DNA of 10,792 bases from Prolixibacteraceae bacterium (GTDB taxonomy: Bacteria > Bacteroidota > Bacteroidia > Bacteroidales > Prolixibacteraceae). Position 1 is the stretch's first letter, and the number at the start of each line of letters is the position of its first letter. The notes below the pieces were generated by a model, which was not told the DNA's origin, searched no databases, and saw nothing but the letters and a program-made list of their open reading frames with translations. The position numbers and the translations under genes are program-made. Of this stretch, positions 1 through 5,876 are shown one piece after another. The stretch covers positions 1 through 10,792 of the forward strand of contig SKHV01000353.1 in the NCBI GenBank assembly GCA_007116765.1. Direction: 5' to 3'.

Positions 1-1
1 T

Positions 2-196
2 GAGTTATCGCAAAAAATTTGGGTTAAAAAAAAAAAAAAAGTACAGTTATTATTAGGTAAAAACTTTTTTTACGAGCACAAGAGCCCTAAAATGAGAACT
101 ACACACGGTATGATTTTTCATAAAGAAATGAAGGTTGACGATTTTTTACAACATGCACGAAAACTTGAGAAAAGCACCGAGGGTATCACTGCCTGA
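2..196 (+). CDS. C-terminal end of an unrecognised plus-strand protein (partial)
   Basis: The frame is open from the window edge to TGA at 194-196 and gives about 64 residues ending in KSTEGITA. I do not recognise the family. The visible part is basic and helical-looking: a KKKKK stretch near its start, then LLLGKNFFYEHKSPKMRTTH, then a charged amphipathic tail containing DDFLQHARKLEKS. It reads like protein and stops one base before the stop codon of the convergent phosphoesterase gene, which is typical of tightly packed convergent genes; both points favour a real gene. An ATG at 92-94 could start a 34-codon ORF, but the frame continues upstream, so a 3' fragment is more likely. The lysine run is encoded by 15 consecutive A residues, so the frame upstream of it is uncertain: frame 3 is also open across the left edge and would join this frame if the run were 16 A. 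Confidence 0.5.
   Translation, partial: ELSQKIWVKKKKKVQLLLGKNFFYEHKSPKMRTTHGMIFHKEMKVDDFLQHARKLEKSTEGITA
26..40. repeat. Homopolymer run of 15 A
   Basis: Fifteen consecutive A residues lie inside the putative partial coding region and encode five lysines in frame 2. Runs of this length are prone to replication slippage, polymerase slippage and sequencing or assembly length errors, so the local frame should be treated with caution. Confidence 0.9.
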
Positions 197-197
197 T

Positions 198-1109
198 TTA
201 TATTGTAATAATATTTTCAGCGTTTAATTTTTGTTCCCCATTCCAACGGTATGCCGCTAAGTGCCCTGTACGGGTAATACAGGTATCTATACAGCACACA
301 TTTCCATTATATATTAGTGGTTTATTCTCGAGACAATAATGACCTACAAAAACAGGAGGAGCTTCAGTATCGTAGGGTGCTATTTCAGGAACGAGCTCTA
401 AGGGGATGGTATATTTAGGCAACAAAAACCGGTTTCCAAAACCCGCGTCGTAAAAAGTTTTACCGCGCATTGGCTCCCACCACTTTATTCTGAAGCTGCG
501 TTGTATTAAACCTCTATCGTCTTTTACCAGCAAATCTTTCGGCATAAACATTTCTTCGCCTTTTATTAAAGTATTAACTGACGTACTCAGTTCATCATTA
601 TTAAGGTACGTACGAATGAAGCTCTTTTTTAATCTCGACTCGCCATTCATAAACTGACTCACTGTTTGAATGCCCTTATCACTCCAGGCTCCATGCACCA
701 CTCTAATTTCGCCCAAATCGAGATATAAAGGTAATTGCCTGAACCATTTTATGGTTTCTTTCAGCTCTCCGGGTTCTTTATCGTATGCCTGTATCGTTTT
801 CAGCAAAGGCAATTTATAGCGAAGTAGTTTTTTCCGGAGTGACTTGCCTGATTTATCAACCGTATGATACAAGATGGCATTCAGTTCGTGATTTCCCATC
901 ACGGCATAAGCAGCTCCTTTTTCAACCATAGCACGAACCAGACTTACGGTTTGTCTTATTTGAGGGCCACGATTTATGATATCGCCGGTAAAAACTACTT
1001 TCCGATTGGGGTTGTAGTAATGTCCTTCCTTACTTTGGTATCCCAGTTTTTTAAGCAGCTTGACCAACAAATCGTAATGGCCGTGAACATCGCCTATAAT
1101 GTCGTACAT
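198..1109 (-). CDS. PPP/ApaH/PrpE-type metallophosphoesterase
   Basis: This 303-residue protein carries the calcineurin-like metallophosphoesterase signature in order: GDVHGH at residues 6-11 (metal ligands D7, H9), GDIINRGP at 42-49 (D43), GNHE at 72-75 (N73, H74), VHGAW at 138-142 (H139) and GHY at 256-258 (H257). The layout matches the PPP branch that includes ApaH-like dinucleoside tetraphosphatases, PrpE and protein serine/threonine phosphatases, so a binuclear-metal hydrolase of phosphate esters in the cytoplasm is expected. No signal peptide or membrane segment is seen. The usual GDxVDRG reads GDIINRG here, with Asn at position 46 in place of Asp; the direct metal ligands are kept. The substrate cannot be told from sequence: dinucleoside polyphosphates, phosphoproteins and other phosphoesters are all possible. 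The gene lies downstream of nrdJ but behind a terminator, so it may depend on readthrough or its own unseen promoter. Fold very sure, substrate not. Confidence 0.88.
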   Translation of the reverse strand: MYDIIGDVHGHYDLLVKLLKKLGYQSKEGHYYNPNRKVVFTGDIINRGPQIRQTVSLVRAMVEKGAAYAVMGNHELNAILYHTVDKSGKSLRKKLLRYKLPLLKTIQAYDKEPGELKETIKWFRQLPLYLDLGEIRVVHGAWSDKGIQTVSQFMNGESRLKKSFIRTYLNNDELSTSVNTLIKGEEMFMPKDLLVKDDRGLIQRSFRIKWWEPMRGKTFYDAGFGNRFLLPKYTIPLELVPEIAPYDTEAPPVFVGHYCLENKPLIYNGNVCCIDTCITRTGHLAAYRWNGEQKLNAENIITI

Positions 1110-1137
1110 GTTTTACATATTAGAAAGCACCAAAATA

Positions 1138-1169
1138 AAAAAAAGGGCTACAAGTTGCGCCCTTTTTTT
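1138..1169 (-). terminator. Rho-independent terminator of nrdJ (possibly bidirectional)
   Basis: Positions 1138-1148 (A7 GGGC) pair with 1159-1169 (GCCC T7) around a 10-nt loop. Read on the minus strand it follows the nrdJ stop codon by about 25 nt and ends in an uninterrupted T run, the standard intrinsic terminator layout. The symmetric A and T runs mean it could also act on the plus strand, but the left-edge plus-strand ORF ends at 196, far upstream. Confidence 0.8.
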
Positions 1170-1192
1170 ATTTTTTTTTCGAAAAGAAATAC

Positions 1193-3754
1193 CTATCCGC
1201 ATTTCGACTGTCCGCAATCGGTACAAGTGAGACAGCCTTCCTGGTATATAACATTATTTGAGGAGCAGTTTTCACATTGAGCTCCCTCGGCTGCTGTACC
1301 ATCGGGGATGTACCTTTTAAGTGTACGTGCAACACCTGCTTTCCATGTATTTATGGATTCATCGTTCAATTGCAGACTTGATACTAGGCTCACTACCTTA
1401 TGAATTGGCATCCCATGTCTCAATGTTCCTGAAATTAGCTTTGCATAGTTCCACATTTCAGGATTGAATTTATGCGACAAGCCCTCCATTGTGGTTTTGT
1501 ATCCCCGTTTATTCGTGTACTGAAAATCGTAACGGGTTTCGTCGTTTTCAAATTTCTTTTTGATAATTTTTCCTTTCGATACCGAACGGGGAATTAAAAG
1601 TCCTTCTTCGTCGTCGCCCAAACCGGTAAAAATTTCATAAGGCCGTCCGTCAATCAACCCAATAAATGCAATCCATTTTTCGCGATTATTTTGGAAACGT
1701 ACCACATCGGCCTCAAGACTTTCGGGGCGTTTAGTGGGGAAATTTGCCAGATTATTCTCGTTGGGGTTGCTTTTCTTTTTGTCCGAAATTAGTACACCTG
1801 AGCGAGAACCATCGCGATAAACAGTTACTCCTTTGCATCCCGATTTCCATGCTTCCATGTAAAGCTGGCCAACAAGTTCTTCTGTTGCGTTTTCGGGCAG
1901 GTTAATGGTTACACTAATAGAGTGATCGACCCATTTTTGTATGCGCCCTTGCATACGTACTTTACTCAGCCAATCTACATCGGCCGATGATGCACCGTAA
2001 TAAGGCGATTCTTTAATAATGGCTTCAAGTTCTTCTTCGCTGTATTTTTTATTGGATTCGTAGCCATTAATGTCCATCCATGTTTTGAATTTATGATGGA
2101 AAACTGCGTACTCTTCCCAGCTGTCACCCACTTCGTCTATAAAATCAACCGTCACATCCTTGTCGTTTGGATTCACTTTACGACGGCGACGATACACAGG
2201 CATAAATACCGGTTCAAGCCCCGACGAGGTTTGAGTCATAAGACTGGTAGTGCCGGTAGGTGCTATGGTCAATAAGGCAATGTTTCTTCGTCCGTATTTT
2301 TCCATATCAGCGTAAAGTGCCGGATCGGCTTCTTTTATGCGATTAATGAACGGATTTTTCTTTTCGCGCTTGGCATCGTAAATATTGAAAGCTCCACGCT
2401 CTTTTGCCATCAAAACTGACGAGCGATAAGCTTCGAGAGTGACTGTTTTGTGAATTTCCTCGGAAAAATCGATTGCTATTTCACTACCGTATTTGAGACC
2501 CAGTGCGGCCAGCATATCGCCTTCGGCGGTAATTCCTACACCGGTACGACGACCTTCTTGAGCTTTTGTGCGAATGTTACGCCACAAATTCAATTCAATA
2601 AGCTTAATTTCTTCGCATTCGGGATCCTTATCAATTTTATCAATAATCCCATCTATTTTTTCGAGTTCAAGATCGATAATGTCGTCCATGATACGTTGTC
2701 CTAATTGCACATGTTTTTTAAACAGATCGAAATCGAAACGTGCTTCAGGAGTAAACGGTTTATTCACGTATGAATAAAGGTTCAATGCCAGCAGTCTGCA
2801 ACTGTCGTATGGGCAAAGAGGTATTTCACCACATGGGTTTGTAGATACGGTTTTGTACCCCAAATCGGCATAACAGTCGGGTACCGATTCGTTAATAATT
2901 GTATCCCAGAAAAGTATTCCCGGCTCGGCCGATTTCCAGGCATTGTGTACAATTTTATTCCAGATACGCCTTGCATCGCTTCCTTTTTTGAAGCTTGGAT
3001 TTTTGCTGTAAGTGGGATAAGAATGTACATATTCGGTATTTGCCTCAACGGCCTGCATAAATTCATCGTCGATTTTTACTGAAACATTTGCACCTGTTAC
3101 TTTTCCCTGCTCCATTTTAGCATCGATAAACTGTTCGGAATCGGGATGTTTAATCAATACCGAAAGCATTAACGCTCCACGCCGTCCATCCTGAGCCACT
3201 TCGCGGGTTGAATTTGAGTAGCGCTCCATAAATGGCACAAGGCCTGTTGAAGTTAAAGCCGAATTTTTTACCGGCGAACCTTTGGGTCTGATGTGTGAGA
3301 GGTCGTGCCCTACTCCACCACGCCGCTTCATGAGTTGCACCTGCTCCTGATCAATTTTCATTATTCCACCGTAAGAGTCAGAATTACCATCGTTACCAAT
3401 CACAAAGCAATTCGACAACGAAGCTACCTGATAACTATTGCCTATACCGGTCATTGGTCCTCCCTGTGGGACAATGTACCTGAAGTCTTTCATCAACTCA
3501 TACAAAGTTTCTTCGCTTAAGGGATTGGGGTATTGCTTCTCAACACGTGCAATTTCAGACGCTAACCTGCGATGCATATCATCGGGGGTCAGTTCAAAAA
3601 TATTACCATGGGAATCTTTAAGCGCATATTTGTTTACCCATACCCTTGCGGCAAGGTCGTCTCCTTTGAAATATTTCAAAGATGCCTGAAAAGCTTCGTC
3701 TGAAGAATAAATTCTTTTCTTGGCTGCCATTACTTCAACATCGTTTAACTCCAT
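1193..3754 (-). CDS. nrdJ: Adenosylcobalamin-dependent (class II) ribonucleotide reductase
   Basis: The 853-residue enzyme reduces ribonucleotides to deoxyribonucleotides without needing oxygen, using a thiyl radical made from adenosylcobalamin. The radical barrel is clear: SNCFVIGN with C116, NPCGEIPL with N306, C308 and E310, SCRLLALNLY with C319, and the phosphate loop TIAPTGTTS at 497-504. C116 and C319 fit the disulfide pair and C308 the thiyl cysteine; the 11-residue gap between C308 and C319 equals that between C322 and C333 of the Thermotoga maritima enzyme. No ATP-cone precedes the barrel. After it comes a TSCPD-like region (about 685-800; REKWIAFIGLIDGRPYEIFT), then a tail with C827, C830, C841, C844, C847 and C852. 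This tail resembles a zinc ribbon plus a redox-active cysteine pair that would re-reduce the active site (inference). No class I or III reductase gene is adjacent. M9 is an alternative start. No cobalamin riboswitch is recognisable upstream. Confidence 0.96.
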   Translation of the reverse strand: MELNDVEVMAAKKRIYSSDEAFQASLKYFKGDDLAARVWVNKYALKDSHGNIFELTPDDMHRRLASEIARVEKQYPNPLSEETLYELMKDFRYIVPQGGPMTGIGNSYQVASLSNCFVIGNDGNSDSYGGIMKIDQEQVQLMKRRGGVGHDLSHIRPKGSPVKNSALTSTGLVPFMERYSNSTREVAQDGRRGALMLSVLIKHPDSEQFIDAKMEQGKVTGANVSVKIDDEFMQAVEANTEYVHSYPTYSKNPSFKKGSDARRIWNKIVHNAWKSAEPGILFWDTIINESVPDCYADLGYKTVSTNPCGEIPLCPYDSCRLLALNLYSYVNKPFTPEARFDFDLFKKHVQLGQRIMDDIIDLELEKIDGIIDKIDKDPECEEIKLIELNLWRNIRTKAQEGRRTGVGITAEGDMLAALGLKYGSEIAIDFSEEIHKTVTLEAYRSSVLMAKERGAFNIYDAKREKKNPFINRIKEADPALYADMEKYGRRNIALLTIAPTGTTSLMTQTSSGLEPVFMPVYRRRRKVNPNDKDVTVDFIDEVGDSWEEYAVFHHKFKTWMDINGYESNKKYSEEELEAIIKESPYYGASSADVDWLSKVRMQGRIQKWVDHSISVTINLPENATEELVGQLYMEAWKSGCKGVTVYRDGSRSGVLISDKKKSNPNENNLANFPTKRPESLEADVVRFQNNREKWIAFIGLIDGRPYEIFTGLGDDEEGLLIPRSVSKGKIIKKKFENDETRYDFQYTNKRGYKTTMEGLSHKFNPEMWNYAKLISGTLRHGMPIHKVVSLVSSLQLNDESINTWKAGVARTLKRYIPDGTAAEGAQCENCSSNNVIYQEGCLTCTDCGQSKCG

Positions 3755-3818
3755 AACTGATAAATAAAAAGGGGTTGTACTTATAATATTTTAAATTGAT
3801 TTTTTCTGTCGAAATCCA

Positions 3819-3833
3819 GTTAACGAAATTAAC
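3819..3833. repeat. Short palindrome in the nrdJ leader
   Basis: GTTAA at 3819-3823 is the reverse complement of TTAAC at 3829-3833, with a 5-nt centre, about 65 bp upstream of the nrdJ start. A second GTTAAC palindrome lies nearby at about 3852-3857. This could be an operator or chance in AT-rich DNA. Confidence 0.35.
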
Positions 3834-3867
3834 ACGCATTATGCAAAAAAGGTTAACTTTTATAAGT

Positions 3868-3889
3868 GAAGTTATTAAGAAGTTATCAA
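3868..3889. repeat. Imperfect 11-bp tandem repeat in the nrdJ leader
   Basis: GAAGTTATTAA at 3868-3878 is followed directly by GAAGTTATCAA at 3879-3889, differing at one base. It sits 115-135 bp upstream of the nrdJ start. Two adjacent copies one helical turn apart are compatible with a protein binding site for control of nrdJ, but no known box is matched. Confidence 0.45.
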
Positions 3890-4010
3890 CTTTATAGGAC
3901 AACACCTCTAAAATACAAGATATTACAAATAGAGCAAGTAAGAAAAGTTGACCAAAAACTTAAACATTTTTGAAAAACACTGTATTTATATAGCTAAAAA
4001 AAAGATGAAA

Positions 4011-4027
4011 ATCAATAGTAAATTGAT
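4011..4027 (-). terminator. Weak terminator candidate behind waaA
   Basis: ATCAAT (4011-4016) and ATTGAT (4022-4027) form a 6-bp AT-only stem with a 5-nt loop. On the minus strand it is followed by a T-rich stretch (TTTTCATC then eight T) about 26 nt after the waaA stop. The stem is weak, so efficiency is doubtful. Confidence 0.35.
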
Positions 4028-4069
4028 ATTTGCGAGACATAGTTATGAACATTTAATTATTCGCAAATA
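4027..4069 (-). repeat. Inverted repeat spanning the waaA stop codon
   Basis: TATTTGCGA (4027-4035) is the exact reverse complement of TCGCAAATA (4061-4069), separated by 25 nt. One arm lies in the last codons of waaA (the VFAN region), and the stop codon falls in the loop. It may stabilise the 3' end of the rnhA-waaA transcript or work with the weaker stem at 4011-4027, which shares base 4027. Confidence 0.45.
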
Positions 4070-5285
4070 CTTTGTCGAAAATTTTGTGTGTAGCACCTAC
4101 ATTTAAGGCCACATAATCGGAAGTAAGAGTTGATATCTTTTCGCTTGTTACAGAATTTCGTAGCAGGTGATTCAGTACGGTATTGAATTCTTCTACATTA
4201 TTGACCGGGAAAGCACAGTTTCTTTCCACCAAATCGACTGCTTCTTTAAAGCGTTCATAGTTGGGTCCAAATATTATGGGCATCCCAAAAGTAGCCGGTT
4301 CAAGTATGTTATGAATACCTACACCAAAGCCTCCGCCAATAATGGCAATTTTACCGTATTGATAAATTGAGGAAAGTTTTCCGTAACAATCAATCACCAA
4401 TACTTGCTTGTGCTGAATACTTTTCCCGTTTATGCTACTAAAAGCCACCGCTTTTTCGCCATATTGAGCTAATATGCGTTGAATATTACTTTCTTCAATT
4501 TCGTGAGGCGCAATAACCGCTTTCACATCGGGATTTAAGCGCAAGTACTGAAACAACAAAGCTTCCTCTGAACGCCACGAACTGCCCGCTACTATTACTT
4601 TGTTGCCATTCACAAAGTTTTCAACTTCAACTAAAGGCCGGGCATTGGCAATAATGCTTGCCACTCGATCGAAACGGGTATCGCCCGATATGGTATAATT
4701 GTTAATGCTAAGCGATTTAAGCAGCCTGGCTGAATCTTCGTTTTGTACAAAAAAATGATTGGGTAGCTTTAGCATTTTTCGATACCATGCACCATACCAC
4801 TTAAAAAACAACTGATTTTCGCGAAAAATTGCCGATACAAAATAAGTGGGTATATTTTTCTTAGTCAATATTCGCAAAAAGTTATACCAATATTCATATT
4901 TAATAAAAAACACAACCTTAGGACTAGTTAGCTCAATGAATTTTTTTGCATTAAAATAGGTATCGAGAGGCAGATAAAACACATAATCGGCCTGCTTATA
5001 ATTCTTCATTACCTCGTAACCCGAAGGAGAATAAAAAGTAAGCATGATTTTTTTCTGCGGATAACGGGTTTTGATTGCTTCGATTAAAGGCCTGCCTTGC
5101 TCAAATTCACCTAATGATGCACAATGCACCCAAACCAAATCATCCGATTTGGATACTTTGTCCCGTATTGCTTCGAATTGTTTTTTCCTGCCGTTAAGCC
5201 ATAGTTGTGCTTTCGGGTTTTTGAGTGCAGCTATTCTTATTAGTAAATAATAGATGTACAGTGCTATATCGTATAACAATCTCAT
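4053..5285 (-). CDS. waaA: 3-deoxy-D-manno-octulosonic acid (Kdo) transferase
   Basis: The 410-residue protein fits WaaA/KdtA, which transfers Kdo from CMP-Kdo to the lipid A precursor at the inner face of the cytoplasmic membrane, starting the LPS inner core. The first 20 residues (LLYDIALYIYYLLIRIAAL) form the expected N-terminal membrane anchor. The N-terminal domain follows with HCASLGEFEQGRPL at 54-67, where E60 corresponds to the catalytic base. The C-terminal GT-B half has APHEIEESNI at 259-268 and a nucleotide-sugar binding stretch at 317-348 with GGGFGVGIHNILEPA and GMPIIFGPNYERF. Length is slightly below the roughly 420-425 residues of the enterobacterial enzyme. The number of Kdo residues added cannot be read from sequence. 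It starts 5 bp after the rnhA stop, so the two genes are almost certainly co-transcribed; no functional link between them is known to me. Confidence 0.95.
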   Translation of the reverse strand: MRLLYDIALYIYYLLIRIAALKNPKAQLWLNGRKKQFEAIRDKVSKSDDLVWVHCASLGEFEQGRPLIEAIKTRYPQKKIMLTFYSPSGYEVMKNYKQADYVFYLPLDTYFNAKKFIELTSPKVVFFIKYEYWYNFLRILTKKNIPTYFVSAIFRENQLFFKWYGAWYRKMLKLPNHFFVQNEDSARLLKSLSINNYTISGDTRFDRVASIIANARPLVEVENFVNGNKVIVAGSSWRSEEALLFQYLRLNPDVKAVIAPHEIEESNIQRILAQYGEKAVAFSSINGKSIQHKQVLVIDCYGKLSSIYQYGKIAIIGGGFGVGIHNILEPATFGMPIIFGPNYERFKEAVDLVERNCAFPVNNVEEFNTVLNHLLRNSVTSEKISTLTSDYVALNVGATHKIFDKVFANN

Positions 5286-5290
5286 AATTT

Positions 5291-5752
5291 CTATTTGTCG
5301 GGCTGGTAGCCTTCGTCGTTTAACAAATCATTCTTTTTAGAAGCCTCAACGGCCAGTTGATCGCAACGTTCATTTTCAGGTATAGCTGCATGACCTTTAA
5401 CCCAAACAAAGTTCACATTGTGCTTTTTATACACTTCGAGGAAACGCATCCATAGGTCGGGATTTTTTTTCCCTTTAAACCGTTTCTTGACCCAGGAAAA
5501 CACCCATCCTTTGGCCACTGCGTCGGCCACATATTTTGAGTCGGTATATACCGTTACTTCGCAGGGTGAAGTTTTAAGTGCTTCAAGAGCCACAATAACC
5601 GCCAATAATTCCATTCGGTTATTAGTAGTATGCTTGTATCCCTGCGACAACTCCTTTCGGTGTTGCCCCGATATTAGCACGGCACCATATCCACCCGGCC
5701 CCGGATTTCCGCTTGCAGCGCCATCGGTATATATAGTAATTTGATGTGGCAT
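5291..5752 (-). CDS. rnhA: Ribonuclease HI
   Basis: The 153-residue enzyme cleaves the RNA strand of RNA-DNA hybrids, removing R-loops and helping to process Okazaki primers. All catalytic acids are present: D10 in IYTDGAASGNPGPGGYG, E48 in NRMELLA, D71 in VYTDSKYV and D131 in ENERCDQLA, with the flexible-loop histidine H121 in VKGHA. Positions match Escherichia coli RNase HI (D10, E48, D70, H124, D134) nearly one to one. The basic handle region is kept (GWVFSWVKKRFKGKKNPDLW, 82-101). There is no N-terminal hybrid-binding domain, so it is the short bacterial type. It is the first gene of the rnhA-waaA pair and lies just downstream of the terminator that ends the S46 peptidase gene. A candidate promoter at 5791-5798 would serve both genes. 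Confidence 0.97.
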   Translation of the reverse strand: MPHQITIYTDGAASGNPGPGGYGAVLISGQHRKELSQGYKHTTNNRMELLAVIVALEALKTSPCEVTVYTDSKYVADAVAKGWVFSWVKKRFKGKKNPDLWMRFLEVYKKHNVNFVWVKGHAAIPENERCDQLAVEASKKNDLLNDEGYQPDK

Positions 5753-5764
5753 TAGTCTAAAAAA

Positions 5765-5799
5765 ATAAATTTGCCTGCAAAAATAGCAGGCAAATTTAT
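5765..5799 (-). terminator. Strong rho-independent terminator of the S46 peptidase unit
   Basis: ATAAATTTGCCTGC (5765-5778) and its exact reverse complement (5786-5799) give a 14-bp perfect stem with a 7-nt loop. On the minus strand it is followed by seven T (5765 down to 5759). It lies 78 nt downstream of the peptidase stop codon and 12 nt upstream of the rnhA start, so it separates the two transcription units. On the plus strand the 3' side has T then A-rich sequence and is a poor terminator. Confidence 0.88.
5791..5798 (-). promoter_or_regulatory. Candidate Bacteroidota -7 box for rnhA-waaA
   Basis: The minus strand reads TAAATTTG, an exact match to the TAnnTTTG -7 consensus of the Bacteroidota primary sigma factor. 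It is placed about 40 bp before the rnhA start. It lies inside the arm of the terminator hairpin, and no good TTTG -33 element is seen 17-20 bp further upstream, so it may be chance. Confidence 0.3.
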
Positions 5800-5837
5800 A
5801 AAAAAGCGGGTTTATTTAGGTTTCTTTACAAGAATGA

Positions 5838-5876
5838 TTTCAGATTTACCACAAAAAATGCAAAACAAACCTGAAA
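5838..5876 (-). repeat. Imperfect inverted repeat behind the S46 peptidase gene
   Basis: TTTCAGATTT (5838-5847) and AAACCTGAAA (5867-5876) can pair over 10 bp on the minus-strand RNA with one G-U pair and a 19-nt loop. It begins immediately after the peptidase stop codon. It lacks a T run and is more likely an RNA 3'-end structure than a terminator. Confidence 0.35.

Larger units (their letters stand above)
3755..4052 (-). other. 298-bp AT-rich spacer upstream of nrdJ
   Basis: No gene is seen between the nrdJ start and the waaA stop. Reading toward nrdJ it holds the 3' end signals of waaA (4011-4069), then an imperfect tandem repeat at 3868-3889 and a GTTAA-cgaaa-TTAAC palindrome at 3819-3833. 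This must contain the nrdJ promoter if the waaA end signals terminate, but no exact TAnnTTTG box was found on the minus strand. I looked for a cobalamin riboswitch and for a clear pair of NrdR-type boxes and found neither; acactgtatttatatagct at about 3977-3995 only loosely resembles an NrdR box. Confidence 0.6.

Noticed and set aside
864..1280. 138-codon plus-strand ORF across the phosphoesterase start and nrdJ end
   Set aside because: It runs antisense through two real genes and the nrdJ terminator; its composition is that of a shadow frame.
2782..3066. 94-codon minus-strand ORF within nrdJ
   Set aside because: It overlaps the catalytic core of nrdJ in another frame and shows no protein-like features.
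3881..3890. DnaA box or origin of replication (agttatcaac)
   Set aside because: A single imperfect match to TTATCCACA with no cluster of boxes and no origin-type gene nearby.
3755..4052. Cobalamin riboswitch for nrdJ
   Set aside because: The conserved B12-box type segments were not seen on the minus strand and the region is nearly all A and T.
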